Of a DNA stretch of 64,000 nucleotides, positions 37,295 through 48,470 are shown in pieces. Source of the stretch: Corynebacterium pseudodiphtheriticum DSM 44287 (GTDB lineage: Bacteria; Actinomycetota; Actinomycetes; Mycobacteriales; Mycobacteriaceae); the NCBI RefSeq assembly GCF_000688415.1, contig NZ_JIAH01000011.1, positions 62,001-126,000 on the forward strand. The letters run 5' to 3'. Positions within the stretch are counted from its first letter, which is position 1, and every line of letters begins with the position of its first letter. The translations under genes and the position numbers were made by a program. The notes under the pieces were generated by a model. The model was not told the DNA's origin. It saw only the letters and a program-made list of their open reading frames with translations, and searched no databases.

Positions 37295-37738
37295 TTAAGC
37301 CGCACTGCGCGCAACCAGAGCAACAGAAGACACTTCAGCCAAAAATTCCGAAACTAGTTTTATTAGAGAAATGACCTGCAATTGGGAAACCTCCACTGCC
37401 TGACCGAGGTCTATATCTCGGCGGATTCCAGAAAATTGCTGAAACCGCTGCGCCCACCGCTCGGCCTCAGCATCAACAAGCGCCAACTGACCCCAAGCAC
37501 TAGATGGCTTACGCCTCTTGCGCTCCACGGGAGAAAGCGCCACCCGAGCTCCAGCCAGACGCAAACCAGCCATATAAGCAAGCTCAAGAGCGCGCACATC
37601 TTCCCCTGCACGGAATTGTTCGCGCGCCTGCTCTACAAGCAACACAGCACTATCCAACAACTTCTGATGACGTACACGCGAGACATCAGCCGTGTGGTTA
37701 AATTTAGTTGTTGCAGAAATAACCTGTGACGTCATCAT
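37295..37738 (-). CDS. SAV_6107-type HEPN-domain protein
   Basis: 147-residue helical protein. HKLLDSAVLLVEQAREQF-like RHQKLLDSAVLLVEQAREQFRAGEDVRALELAYMAGLRLAGARVAL is the typical SAV_6107 HEPN core, followed by RRKPSSAWGQLALVDAEAERWAQRF and a C-terminal helix. Conserved in actinobacteria next to mraZ; function not established. The RNase-type R-x4-6-H motif of HEPN toxins is not obvious, so toxin activity is not supported. GAGG precedes two adjacent ATG codons; the second (37735) is equally possible. A 15-bp tandem repeat lies just upstream. Confidence 0.82.
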   Translation of the reverse strand: MMTSQVISATTKFNHTADVSRVRHQKLLDSAVLLVEQAREQFRAGEDVRALELAYMAGLRLAGARVALSPVERKRRKPSSAWGQLALVDAEAERWAQRFQQFSGIRRDIDLGQAVEVSQLQVISLIKLVSEFLAEVSSVALVARSAA

Positions 37739-37749
37739 CTACCTCGTTT

Positions 37750-37785
37750 TCGTTTCCGATTGTTTCGTTTCCGATTGTCTCGTTT
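37750..37785. repeat. 15-bp tandem repeat upstream of the HEPN gene
   Basis: TCGTTTCCGATTGTT, TCGTTTCCGATTGTC and a degenerate TCGTTTA follow one another from 37750 with a period of 15. They end 12 bp before the HEPN start codon and would be in its 5' leader. Confidence 0.65.
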
Positions 37786-37936
37786 ATCCAATTACCCCAC
37801 TGCCCCACAGCAACTTTGCGGACTGCCATCGCTTTGCGCTCTCGCCGCTTTTAGCACTGCATTCAGCGTGTGGAATTTGAAACTACGCCTAGAAACTCAC
37901 ACCCGCCCCAGATTAAACGAAAATTAGTTCGAAAGA

Positions 37937-38521
37937 ATGACGGTGACCTGCATGAAGATTGAATACCGACGCCTATCGCCACAGGAATTTTCTCTTTTGG
38001 TGCCCGATTTAGTGAACATCTACTTGCGCGCTATGGACTACCCAGCGAACATCGCCAGCAGTCGAATAAACTCCTGGCGACACGATATTTTTCATCCGGG
38101 TTTCAGTGCCATCATTGCAGTCTTCGGAGACACAATCATTGGGGTTGCGTACGGTTTTTTGGGACACCGCGGATATTGGTGGGACAACCATTTACGCGCT
38201 TTTCTAGAACAGGCCGGCACCACTGACGAACACCACGAAAAACTCGCCAGCTATATAGAACTGGCTGAACTGCATGTCTTGCCACAGATGCAAGGACACG
38301 GCGTCGGCAAGCATCTGCTCACCCAACTGGCCTGGAACCTGCCTGCTGATTATTTATTGCTTTCCACCCCCGAAGTTGCTGGTGAAGCCAATCGTGCTTT
38401 TGGTCTGTACCGTTCCTTAGGGTTCCGCGATGTCGCCAGGCACGTCCACTACCCTGGCGATCGTCGCGATTATGCGATTTTGGCAGCCCCACTACCGCTA
38501 CCTGGAACCGAAACCCAGTAG
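37937..38521 (+). CDS. GNAT-family N-acetyltransferase
   Basis: 194 residues. The acetyl-CoA-binding motif is ELHVLPQMQGHGVGKHLLTQL (Q/RxxGxG/A, as QGHGVG) after IELAELHV, with APEVAGEANRAFGLYRSLGFRDVARHVHYPGD-like C-terminal strands. Substrate unknown. The ATG at 37937 has GAAAGA almost touching it; ATG 37952 is an alternative start. Divergent from the HEPN gene and just upstream of idsA. Confidence 0.85.
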   Translation: MTVTCMKIEYRRLSPQEFSLLVPDLVNIYLRAMDYPANIASSRINSWRHDIFHPGFSAIIAVFGDTIIGVAYGFLGHRGYWWDNHLRAFLEQAGTTDEHHEKLASYIELAELHVLPQMQGHGVGKHLLTQLAWNLPADYLLLSTPEVAGEANRAFGLYRSLGFRDVARHVHYPGDRRDYAILAAPLPLPGTETQ

Positions 38522-38569
38522 GCTCACAGGTACTACAAGCTTCCCAACCACCCATGCAAGGACTTTTCC

Positions 38570-39682
38570 GTGGCATTCGAATTGCGTGATCACAACGAGC
38601 CATTGCTACCCCTCGAAGAACTTCCCGGCGCCGTACAGCGTGCACTAGAAGAATTTTTTGCTTCTCGACGTAGTGAGCTCAGCAGTATTGGCACCCCCGT
38701 GACGGAAGCCGCCGAATACCTGGAACGCTTCGTCCTCGAAGGTGGCAAGCGAATCCGCCCGCTCTACTTGTGGGCAGGCTTTTGTGGGGCCACCGCAGAA
38801 TCAACCTCCCTCGAAGATCATGCTGCCGTCATTCGGGCCGCTGCCTCTTTGGAACTCATCCAAGCCTGCGCTCTGATACACGACGACATTCTCGATGCTT
38901 CAGAAACCCGACGCGGTAAGCCTGCTGTACACCGGCAGGTCGCACAACGCCACCAAGTGCAGGACTTGCTCGGCGACGGGCAGCATTTCGGGACTTCCGT
39001 CGCGATTTTGCTGGGCGATATGGCATTGGCTTGGGCCGATGATATGTTCCACGAATCAGGAATCAGCGCGCACGCTTTAATACGCTCACAAAAACCTTGG
39101 CACCATATGCGCCAAGAAGTCATCGGTGGACAGATGCTTGATATTTCCATCGAAGCTCATGCCGACGAATCCCGCGCTTTGGCCGCCAATGTAAACCGCT
39201 TCAAAACTGCCGCCTATACAATTGAGCGTCCACTGCATTTGGGGGCAGCTATCGGTGGCGGTTCCGAGGAACTCATTTCAGCTTTCCGCGGATATGGACA
39301 CGATATTGGTATCGCTTTCCAGTTGCGCGACGATCTACTCGGAGTCTTCGGCGATCCGGCGATCACAGGCAAACCCGCTGGCGACGACCTCCGCGAAGGC
39401 AAACGCACCGAGCTTATCGCCCTTACGCTCACCCGCACTGATAAACATGATCAATCAGCAGCGGCCGATCTTCGGAAGCTGCTGGGTAATACTGCTGACC
39501 CAGACGAGATCAATCACATGCGAGAAATAATCACCAAGTCTGGTGCAGTTGAAGAAATAGAAAGCACCATCGACAATCTGTATGAGTCTGGGTTAGCACA
39601 CCTCCATGCGGTACCCCTTGCCGACGACGTGCGGAACAATCTGGAAGCACTTGCGCTCAAAGCCACGAGGCGTCATAGCTGA
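38570..39682 (+). CDS. idsA: Geranylgeranyl diphosphate synthase-type prenyltransferase
   Basis: Chain-elongating prenyl diphosphate synthase of 370 residues, making C15-C20 precursors for menaquinone, carotenoids and polyprenyl carriers. First aspartate-rich motif HDDILD at 104-109 with RRGKPAVH, and second motif QLRDDLLGVFGD with D254-D255; GGKRIRP at 58-64 binds IPP. GTG start with AAGGAC. The stop overlaps the mptA ATG by one base, a pairing also known in C. glutamicum, where product chain length and the mannosyltransferase lipid carrier link the two. Confidence 0.93.
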   Translation: MAFELRDHNEPLLPLEELPGAVQRALEEFFASRRSELSSIGTPVTEAAEYLERFVLEGGKRIRPLYLWAGFCGATAESTSLEDHAAVIRAAASLELIQACALIHDDILDASETRRGKPAVHRQVAQRHQVQDLLGDGQHFGTSVAILLGDMALAWADDMFHESGISAHALIRSQKPWHHMRQEVIGGQMLDISIEAHADESRALAANVNRFKTAAYTIERPLHLGAAIGGGSEELISAFRGYGHDIGIAFQLRDDLLGVFGDPAITGKPAGDDLREGKRTELIALTLTRTDKHDQSAAADLRKLLGNTADPDEINHMREIITKSGAVEEIESTIDNLYESGLAHLHAVPLADDVRNNLEALALKATRRHS

Positions 39683-41214
39683 TGACGGTTCAACTGCACG
39701 CCCCTCGCCCGTTATGGCTCGGACTAGCCGCAACTGTGCTACTGACTCTCTCGTCCTTCGGTGCGGGTGCTGTCCGAAACCGCGGCGGAATATTACATGA
39801 CCTCGGGTTGAGTTTTCTCAGCTTCGGCCACGCACGCGGACTCGCAAGCGTAATCTACTGGATAGCGCTATTCTTGCTGGTAACAGCCTGGGCGCTTCTG
39901 GGGCGTCAGCTCGTCGAAAAGCAGAAGAGTGATCTTTCACAAACCGGAAGTTCCGTCGGCAAGCACATTGTGGTTTGGGCCGCGCCTCTATTATTCGCAG
40001 GGCCGCTGGCATCACGGGATGTGTATTCCTATTTAATGCAGGGCGCGATGCTTCGCGATGGCTTCGACCCTTACAACGACGGTGCGGCAGTCAACCCAGG
40101 ACCGTATTTGCTGGAGGTTTCCCATGACTGGCGCAATACCACTACCCCGTATGGCCCGCTGCATTTATGGACAGGGGAAATCATTACTGGTCTCGTGGGC
40201 GATAACGTCACAGCGGGCATCGTTGTTTACAAGTTGCTATCGGTGTTGGGTTTCGCCGGCATCGTCTATGCGGTACCGCGGATCGCTCAGTACCTCGGTG
40301 GCAACCCCGAACTTGCGCTATGGATTGGTGTCGCGAACCCGGTGTTGATTTTGCATCTGATTGGGGGCATGCACAACGAATCAGTGATGGTCGGCCTGGT
40401 TTCGCTGGGCCTGCTGTTGTCTCTGCGCAAACGCTTTGTTTCTGGAATTGCCCTGATCGCGGTCGCAGTATCGCTAAAAGCAACGGCGGGAATCGCGCTG
40501 CCATTCGTTGTTTGGATGATGCTGCGTCACTACGCCGCGCTGCACGATCCAGTGTGGCGGCGCCAGGTGGCTTTGCTGGTGCTGGGCATCAGTGCGGTTG
40601 TAGAAACGATCCTAGTGATTGCAGCGGTCACGCTAGCGTCTGGCTCTTCCTGGGGCTGGCTGACAGAGATAACCGGCAATTCGAAGGTGGTAAACCCTTT
40701 GGCATTGCCAACGCTGGTAACCGACGTGCTCGTCAGTGGGGTTTTGGGGCTCGCCGATATCGACCTCACCTATAACCAAGTTTTGACACTAACTCGAACA
40801 GTTGGCTCAGTGCTCATGCTGACTGGGTTGGCGGTTACCTGGTTGGTATTCCGAAAAACACAGCGAGCCTCTGTACATGGAATTGCCGCGGCGTACTCCG
40901 TCGCGTTTGTCGCGAACTCAGTCACCCTACCCTGGTATTACGCCTCACTCATCTCGTTAGTTGGGGTGGGGCGCCCGCCAATGTGGGTATGGAAACTAGC
41001 GACGGGCGGTTCGGTGTTTATCGCGCTCGGCTTTGCAGCAGGGGGAAACCACCAATTTTACAACCTGGTATGGGTATTGGCGACGGGCGCTGTTGCCTGG
41101 GCACTGACCATCCTGGTATTCCCACTCGGAACCCGAGTTAACTATCCTGGTAATACCCCTGGCGGGGCAAGCGCTAACGAAAGCGCACCCCAGAAAGCCC
41201 GAGCACAGTGCTAA
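39682..41214 (+). CDS. mptA: Alpha-1,6-mannosyltransferase (MptA type)
   Basis: Polyprenyl-phosphomannose-dependent GT-C glycosyltransferase that extends the mannan core of lipomannan and lipoarabinomannan outside the membrane. 510 residues with about 12-13 transmembrane helices. The conserved first outer loop contains SRDVYSYLMQGAMLRDGFDPYNDG, with the acidic residues expected for catalysis, and HDWRNTTTPYGPLHLW. Assigned MptA rather than MptB from its position after idsA. Its 3' end overlaps the convergent Rv2175c-type gene by 4 bp. Confidence 0.88.
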   Translation: MTVQLHAPRPLWLGLAATVLLTLSSFGAGAVRNRGGILHDLGLSFLSFGHARGLASVIYWIALFLLVTAWALLGRQLVEKQKSDLSQTGSSVGKHIVVWAAPLLFAGPLASRDVYSYLMQGAMLRDGFDPYNDGAAVNPGPYLLEVSHDWRNTTTPYGPLHLWTGEIITGLVGDNVTAGIVVYKLLSVLGFAGIVYAVPRIAQYLGGNPELALWIGVANPVLILHLIGGMHNESVMVGLVSLGLLLSLRKRFVSGIALIAVAVSLKATAGIALPFVVWMMLRHYAALHDPVWRRQVALLVLGISAVVETILVIAAVTLASGSSWGWLTEITGNSKVVNPLALPTLVTDVLVSGVLGLADIDLTYNQVLTLTRTVGSVLMLTGLAVTWLVFRKTQRASVHGIAAAYSVAFVANSVTLPWYYASLISLVGVGRPPMWVWKLATGGSVFIALGFAAGGNHQFYNLVWVLATGAVAWALTILVFPLGTRVNYPGNTPGGASANESAPQKARAQC

Positions 41215-41594
41215 AATGCTAGAGCCTGCGCGCGGCGAATAACCTCCCGCGCCAGGTGCCCGTGCAGCGCGTCAATCGGACGGCCCGGCAGAGTCTCATC
41301 AGCGGTAAACAGGTGTGCGAAAATCTCGCTGTTACTAAACCCTCCGTCGGAAAGCACGGTAATCACGCCAGAGACATGTTTGCTGATCGCGCCCTTGTCA
41401 TTAAAAAAGGCTGCTGGGACATAGCGGTGGCCTTCGAGCTCTACCGCGATGATCTGCTTTGCAGACAATAAGTCATGCACACGCGTGATGCGCAGCCCGA
41501 GTTTTTCTGCAACCTGCGGCAGCGTTAGCAGCTCATCGTCGGCAAGCAACTGGGCTAGTGCTCTTTCACTCAACTGTTCTTCATTATCCAACAC
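41211..41594 (-). CDS. Rv2175c-family DNA-binding protein
   Basis: 127 residues. Winged helix-turn-helix-like N-terminal part (DDELLTLPQVAEKLGLRITRVHDLL) and the Rv2175c C-terminal domain (VPAAFFNDKGAISKHVSGVITVLSDGGFSNSEIFAHLF). In mycobacteria the partner is phosphorylated by PknL, which lies divergently next door here too. GTG start followed by TTG; no clear ribosome site, so the exact start is uncertain. Confidence 0.88.
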   Translation of the reverse strand: MLDNEEQLSERALAQLLADDELLTLPQVAEKLGLRITRVHDLLSAKQIIAVELEGHRYVPAAFFNDKGAISKHVSGVITVLSDGGFSNSEIFAHLFTADETLPGRPIDALHGHLAREVIRRAQALAF

Positions 41595-41735
41595 CCCACC
41601 ACTCTACTACCCAGGCCGACGATCGAAGCGCGTAGCTAAGAATTTCAGCTAAGAGTTTCAGTTAAGAGTTTCACTGACAAGATTTTCCCGCGCCCTGTAC
41701 ACACTTATTCCGGCTCATCAGTCATACTGGAAACC

Positions 41736-43076
41736 ATGACAAGGCTGGAACCAGGTGAGGTACTTGAGGACCGCTACCGCATAGACCGCACGATTGCTCG
41801 TGGCGGCATGTCCACCGTCTACCGCTGTCTAGACCTCCGGCTTGGGCGCGCAGTCGCAGCAAAAGTCATGGATGGCGATTACCTTGACGATCCTATTTCC
41901 AGGGACCGTTTCACCCGCGAAGCTCGCGCAATGGCACAACTGCGCCATCCCAATATCCTGGGCGTTTATGATTTTTCTTCCGCGGGCGAACACATCTTCT
42001 TAATCACAGAGCTGATAACCGGCGGTACTTTAGGTGAACTCTTAGCCGAAACTGGCCCCTTGGATCCGGCCACCGCCACGGTTTTGCTGCGCTCCGTGTT
42101 GCAGGGCCTGGTGGTGGCGCACGACAAAGGCCTGGTGCATCGTGATATCAAGCCCCACAACGTGCTTATCGACGCCGATGGTGGCATCAAACTCGCCGAT
42201 TTTGGTTTGGTGCGGGCGATGAACAACCCACAGAAAACCTCCAACCAAATCGTCGGCACTGTCTCGTATATTTCCCCAGAACAGGTCGACGGTGGCCGCA
42301 TCACACCGGCAACCGACGTGTACTCCGCCGGAATCGTATTGTTTGAGCTATTAACCGGCAAGGTTCCCTTTGAGGGGGAAACTTCCCTCGGCCGGGCGCT
42401 CGCTCGCCTGCATAATGATGTTCCAGCGCCATCAGATCTGATCGATGGTATCCCGCCGCTATTTGATGCATTGGTAGCCTCGGCAACCACCCGCAATCCC
42501 GACGAGCGCTTCCGCGATGCACAAGAATTTTTGGATGCTCTGGACGACGTCGCCAGTGAGCTCCTACTGCCGCACATCGCCGTGCCCGTGCCCGAGAATG
42601 CTGCCGCGCATCGGGCTGCAGTACTAGCACCATTCGCAGAATCTCCGCTCCCCGAAGCTACTGCCCATTTACCTGTGATGGACGAAGCTTCCGGGGCACC
42701 GGCAGCTAGCGATTCCGAGCGCGAAGAAGCACCGGAAACGCTAGCCGACGGCACCATTGCTGACTCCGCCGACATCGCCATTCCGTCTGTATCCGCTAAC
42801 CCGGGAGCCGTTGAACCAGCAATCGCAATGCCTACACCAGCAGCGCCTTCAGCACCTATTGCACCAGTTACTGGACCAAGACCGCCCGCAGCCCCGGCGA
42901 TGCAACCACCTGCGTCGGCAAGCCCTGCACCAAAGGAAAAACCGCTCAGCAACCGCTCTCGAGTAAAGCTGTTTCTGGTGGTTTTCTTGATGGCATTGGC
43001 AACCGGAGCCGTCGCTGTAGCCAGCTGGTGGTTTGGTTCGGGTGGCTACGGTTATATGCCGCAATTATGGCTCTGA
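41736..43076 (+). CDS. pknL: Serine/threonine protein kinase PknL
   Basis: 446 residues. Kinase domain 13-275: ATP loop IARGGMSTVYR, lysine K43, catalytic HRDIKPHN from 135, DFG at 155-157, and SPEQVDGGRITPATDVYS. An alanine- and proline-rich linker of about 135 residues follows, then one transmembrane helix (VKLFLVVFLMALATGAVAVASWWF, about 408-431) and only about 15 residues outside. No PASTA repeats, unlike PknB. CATACT 7 nt before the ATG suggests a leaderless mRNA. The kinase is known to regulate the adjacent Rv2175c-type protein. Confidence 0.93.
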   Translation: MTRLEPGEVLEDRYRIDRTIARGGMSTVYRCLDLRLGRAVAAKVMDGDYLDDPISRDRFTREARAMAQLRHPNILGVYDFSSAGEHIFLITELITGGTLGELLAETGPLDPATATVLLRSVLQGLVVAHDKGLVHRDIKPHNVLIDADGGIKLADFGLVRAMNNPQKTSNQIVGTVSYISPEQVDGGRITPATDVYSAGIVLFELLTGKVPFEGETSLGRALARLHNDVPAPSDLIDGIPPLFDALVASATTRNPDERFRDAQEFLDALDDVASELLLPHIAVPVPENAAAHRAAVLAPFAESPLPEATAHLPVMDEASGAPAASDSEREEAPETLADGTIADSADIAIPSVSANPGAVEPAIAMPTPAAPSAPIAPVTGPRPPAAPAMQPPASASPAPKEKPLSNRSRVKLFLVVFLMALATGAVAVASWWFGSGGYGYMPQLWL

Positions 43077-43202
43077 CGTTCCGCGTGGTGCGCTGTGCTC
43101 CGCCATGGAAGCTCAAATACACACATTCCTGCTTTTAGTTGCCGAATACGGAGCACGGCAGCAGTATCACGTCGCGCTCCTACAGCACGCACGCAGGGAG
43201 AC

Positions 43203-43232
43203 ATCCCAACCAGATCTAATGTTGGTTGGGAT
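43203..43232. terminator. Hairpin between pknL and aroG
   Basis: ATCCCAACCA (43203-43212) pairs perfectly over 10 bp with TGGTTGGGAT (43223-43232). It is between convergent genes, 9 bp from the aroG stop, and can serve both. No U-tract on either side. Confidence 0.6.
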
Positions 43233-43241
43233 CGGCTTGTA

Positions 43242-45178
<1,937 letters not shown>

Positions 45179-45221
45179 GAAATGCTTGCTTCTTCCTAAA
45201 TCAATATCGACGGCAGCCTAG

Positions 45222-45377
45222 TCAACGGCGGCGTAACGGAACGAACAACAGCAGGAGAATCAACACCACCGAGATGGGACCGACGATGGTGGCGTCTACA
45301 CCAATCGATGCTAAAACGACGTAGCCAACGATACTGGCAGTGACCGCAACCAGTCGAAAAATGGTGAGTTTATCCAC
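45222..45377 (-). CDS. Small two-helix membrane protein
   Basis: 51 residues from the GTG at 45377 (AGAAAG 9 nt upstream); an ATG at 45410 would add 11 basic residues but has no ribosome site. Helices LTIFRLVAVTASIVGYVVLASI and VGPISVVLILLLLFV are followed by PLRRR. Actinobacteria often carry such proteins near RNase AS; function unknown. Confidence 0.72.
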   Translation of the reverse strand: MDKLTIFRLVAVTASIVGYVVLASIGVDATIVGPISVVLILLLLFVPLRRR

Positions 45378-45422
45378 GAAAAGCTTCTTTCTGCTTAGCG
45401 TCCTGCGCATTCGGCACTGATC

Positions 45423-46520
45423 TTACTCGCGCCTACCTAGGGCTGACAACGGGGGCGGGTATAACAACCACCGCAAAAATTTGGCGCGTGTGAGATATTT
45501 CAGCACCGCACCCGTAGCTAAAGCACCGAGCAGACCGCAAAATGCCCAGAACAGAGAGTTTTCAAACGGAAAACGGCCAAAGCGGGTGATATCTTCCAAT
45601 TCGACATCCACCACCCACAAGCGCTGATAGTGAAACAGCGCCATGATGCCGAAGTGGTGGCCGATATACAGTGGCAGAGTATTCCGACCAAGTTTTAATA
45701 ACACGGTGCTGACTCGCGGAAGATAGGTCAGTAATACCGACAACACTATCGCGGCAGGCAAAGAAAACGCATGCTGGATAATGCGGAAGAACAAATCCAA
45801 CTCAAAAGGTCCAAACTCAATAGACCCCGGACCACTCCAGTAAGCCTGTTCACCGCGTACGCTTTCCCACAACTGTGCCCCGGCATAACCAAGCAAATAA
45901 GCCACCAGAGCACTGATTACCACCGGAATGCGCTTCGCATGAGCGGTAAAGCGGTGGATGGAGGATGCAAAATATGCGGCAAAAACGAATACCGGCAGAT
46001 ATATAACCGACTTAGCGATCATATGCCAGTGCTCGTGAAACGGAAGCAATAACACCGGCACGATGAAAGACACTAGAACTGCTACCCAGCCTGGCAATGC
46101 GCGAAGTGCCCACAAAGCGATGTTAAAAAGCACCAACGCGTACAAAAACCAGATCAAAGTTGAACCTGTGATTACCTGTTTGAGAAAGTATTGTGCAGGT
46201 GGCCACTCCGCACCATAATCATTAACGAGTACGACCTGGTATGCCGCTAGTTCGAGTGGCACCCAAAAGATATAAGGGACCAGGAGAAACCACAGTCTAC
46301 GCGTGAAAAGTTGTTGAAAACTAAACCGGAATACTTTCGCCGAGAACAACCCGCTGACTAAAAAGAATAGCGGCATGCGCAGTGGATCCAGAAATTCATT
46401 TGCTTGAGAAAGCCAGGTATCACGTGCCTCAGGAACTGCCAGCGATACGTGCAGAATGATCACGCCTAGAATCGATACACCCCGGGCGATATCGGGCCAC
46501 TTGAGTCTTTGCTGCGCCAC
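45423..46520 (-). CDS. Membrane acyltransferase (acyltransferase 3 family)
   Basis: Transfers acyl groups, usually acetyl or succinyl, to extracytoplasmic sugars or lipids. 365 residues with about ten helices. Starts at the GTG at 46520 (AGGAGT upstream) giving VAQQRLKWPDIARGVSILGVIILHV, where DIARGVSI and IILH are the family's N-terminal signature; RMPLFFLVSGLFSAK follows. The longer reading frame would overlap plsC. Acceptor unknown; corynebacterial glycolipids or arabinogalactan are possible. Confidence 0.87.
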   Translation of the reverse strand: MAQQRLKWPDIARGVSILGVIILHVSLAVPEARDTWLSQANEFLDPLRMPLFFLVSGLFSAKVFRFSFQQLFTRRLWFLLVPYIFWVPLELAAYQVVLVNDYGAEWPPAQYFLKQVITGSTLIWFLYALVLFNIALWALRALPGWVAVLVSFIVPVLLLPFHEHWHMIAKSVIYLPVFVFAAYFASSIHRFTAHAKRIPVVISALVAYLLGYAGAQLWESVRGEQAYWSGPGSIEFGPFELDLFFRIIQHAFSLPAAIVLSVLLTYLPRVSTVLLKLGRNTLPLYIGHHFGIMALFHYQRLWVVDVELEDITRFGRFPFENSLFWAFCGLLGALATGAVLKYLTRAKFLRWLLYPPPLSALGRRE

Positions 46521-46533
46521 GATACTCCTGCAA

Positions 46534-47298
46534 TTATGTCTGGTTTGGCTCGGCACCTTCCGGGTATCCATTTCCGGCAGCTAGCGACTCTTTCACCTCA
46601 GAGGCATAATGATCGACGTATTCAACTCCGGTTAATTCCGCAAGCTCATGCATGATGAAGTCCGTAAAATCACGCATCGTTTGGTGTTCTTTCGGGTCTA
46701 AGCCACGGTTCCGCGCCCATTCGTGGGGAGAAACAGGTGTGCCAAAGCGAACTCCGACCTTAACTGGGCGCGGAATCCAGGTACCGATGGGGTTCGCTTT
46801 GGCGACATTAATCATCGCGACAGGGATAACAGGCACGTCAGTTTCCATAGCAATGCGTGCCATGCCAGTGCGGCCCCGGTACACCCGGCCATCAGGACTA
46901 CGGGTACCTTCTGGGTAAATACCTAGTAGATCTCCCCTTGCAAAGACGCTCTTTGCAGTGTCTACGAGCGCTCCACCCGCGTCTTTCGCCTTACGGTCAA
47001 TAGGGACCTGGCCGACAGAGGTGAAAAAGAAACGCTGCAGAGAACCGACAATTCCTTTACCTGTGAAGTACTCTTTTTTCGCCGGAAATGTAAATTGTCG
47101 AGAGCAAACCAAGGGCAAATAGAATGAATCCATCACCGCTTGGTGATTCGAGACGACCATCGCAGCCCCTTGCTCCGGAACATTGCCTAAACCTTCCGTA
47201 AAAGGGCGATTCCACAACCGTAACCATGGGCCAATCAAAACGTATTTGAAAAAGTGGTACCAGCCGTTGTTCATGCTCTTGGTTTCTACGTGTGCCAC
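46534..47298 (-). CDS. plsC: 1-acyl-sn-glycerol-3-phosphate acyltransferase (PlsC family)
   Basis: Makes phosphatidic acid, or acylates another lysolipid, at the membrane. 254 residues. The catalytic HX4D is NHQAVMD (H52 to D57), and EGTR is at residues 130-133 (YPEGTRSPDG). VPIDRK and PVIPVAMINV are the other blocks. GTG start at 47298; ATG at 47274 is an alternative. Lies upstream of the acyltransferase-3 gene, 13 bp apart. Confidence 0.92.
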   Translation of the reverse strand: MAHVETKSMNNGWYHFFKYVLIGPWLRLWNRPFTEGLGNVPEQGAAMVVSNHQAVMDSFYLPLVCSRQFTFPAKKEYFTGKGIVGSLQRFFFTSVGQVPIDRKAKDAGGALVDTAKSVFARGDLLGIYPEGTRSPDGRVYRGRTGMARIAMETDVPVIPVAMINVAKANPIGTWIPRPVKVGVRFGTPVSPHEWARNRGLDPKEHQTMRDFTDFIMHELAELTGVEYVDHYASEVKESLAAGNGYPEGAEPNQT

Positions 47299-47338
47299 AG
47301 CCCTTAACCAGCCTTCCTAGCTTGATTTATGGAGACGC

Positions 47339-48295
47339 CTAATTAGGAAAATTCTCAGCATAACGCGATAAATGTGCAACTCCGACCATACCTGCCGCAG
47401 AACCTAGTTTCGCGACAGAAACCTCTGGGTGTGGCCGATGTGTCGCAGCCACCATTGATTGTCTGAGTACCCGGTCTGCAGCTGGCAAAAATAAATCGTG
47501 ATTACCAACTACCCCACCTCCGAGGACAATTAATTCCGGGTCAATGACATCCGCAACGAACGACAGGCCGATCCCAAGCCAACGTGCAAACTCACCAACC
47601 ACCGCCTGCCCAAGCGCATCACCATCACGCGCGGCGTTCATGATCTCTTCGCCTGTTGACGCGGTATGCAGCAAAGGACTTCTGCGATACTCCGGGCAGT
47701 CGTCAGCGAGTTCCAGGACTGTGTCCGCCAATGCCGTACCGGACGCATAACGCTCCAGACATCCCCGCTTCCCACACGAGCATTGCCTACCACCAGGCAC
47801 TACCGTGACGTGACCGAATTCTGGCGCCATACCAAAAGAACCACGGAAGATTTCTCCGCGGTGCATAATTGTTGCCCCGATACCGGTACCTACCGAAAAA
47901 TACACCCAGGTTCCGGCTTCCCGTGCTTGGCCGAAAACGTACTCTCCCCACGCTGCAGAATTGGCATCGTGTTCTAAGCGCACGGGAAGTTGCAAACGAT
48001 CAGTCATGATCTCTCGAACAGGGGCATCGCGCCAAGGCAAATGCGGTGCGAAGCGAACGGTAGTGCAGTCAGGGTCCAAAAAGCCCGCGACTGCCAGTCC
48101 GACAGCTGCAATTTCATGACGGTCCCGAAGGGTGTTGACAAGTGCGACCAATTTGTCGACCAGAACGTCTTCACTGTTTGGTGTGAGTGTGGCTGCACGA
48201 TCGAGGATTTCACCGTGCGTGTCAACGACAGCCGCACGCATATTGGTGCCACCAATATCCACACCGATCGTCAAGGCATTAGGGGCAATAGACAT
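47339..48295 (-). CDS. glk: ROK-family glucokinase
   Basis: ATP- or polyphosphate-dependent glucose kinase, cytoplasmic. 318 residues from the ATG at 48295. Phosphate loop VDIGGTNMRAA at 11-21, sugar-site EHDANSAAWGEYVFG, and the ROK zinc motif GHVTVVPGGRQCSCGKRGCLE. There is no ribosome site at this ATG, but TATAGT ends 9 nt before it, so the mRNA is probably leaderless. An ATG at 48316 is the alternative. Located as in C. glutamicum between plsC and the NlpC/P60 genes. Confidence 0.92.
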   Translation of the reverse strand: MSIAPNALTIGVDIGGTNMRAAVVDTHGEILDRAATLTPNSEDVLVDKLVALVNTLRDRHEIAAVGLAVAGFLDPDCTTVRFAPHLPWRDAPVREIMTDRLQLPVRLEHDANSAAWGEYVFGQAREAGTWVYFSVGTGIGATIMHRGEIFRGSFGMAPEFGHVTVVPGGRQCSCGKRGCLERYASGTALADTVLELADDCPEYRRSPLLHTASTGEEIMNAARDGDALGQAVVGEFARWLGIGLSFVADVIDPELIVLGGGVVGNHDLFLPAADRVLRQSMVAATHRPHPEVSVAKLGSAAGMVGVAHLSRYAENFPN

Positions 48296-48417
48296 AACGT
48301 AGTTACTATACTCCATCCACTTGCCTATGCTACGGTGCGTTCCGAAATGCTTTACCGCCACCTGAATTATGGTCGCCGAACTAAATATCGCTTTGGTTGT
48401 TAGGCATGGCACCAGTA

Positions 48418-48446
48418 AACCCGCGGCTCATGTTGAGACGCGGGTT
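48418..48446 (-). terminator. Hairpin after the first NlpC/P60 gene
   Basis: AACCCGCG (48418-48425) pairs with CGCGGGTT (48439-48446), 8 bp, 13-nt loop. No U-tract; likely terminator of the upstream gene. Confidence 0.5.
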
Positions 48447-48470
48447 GGGTTCCGTGCGGTAGACGGCTAT

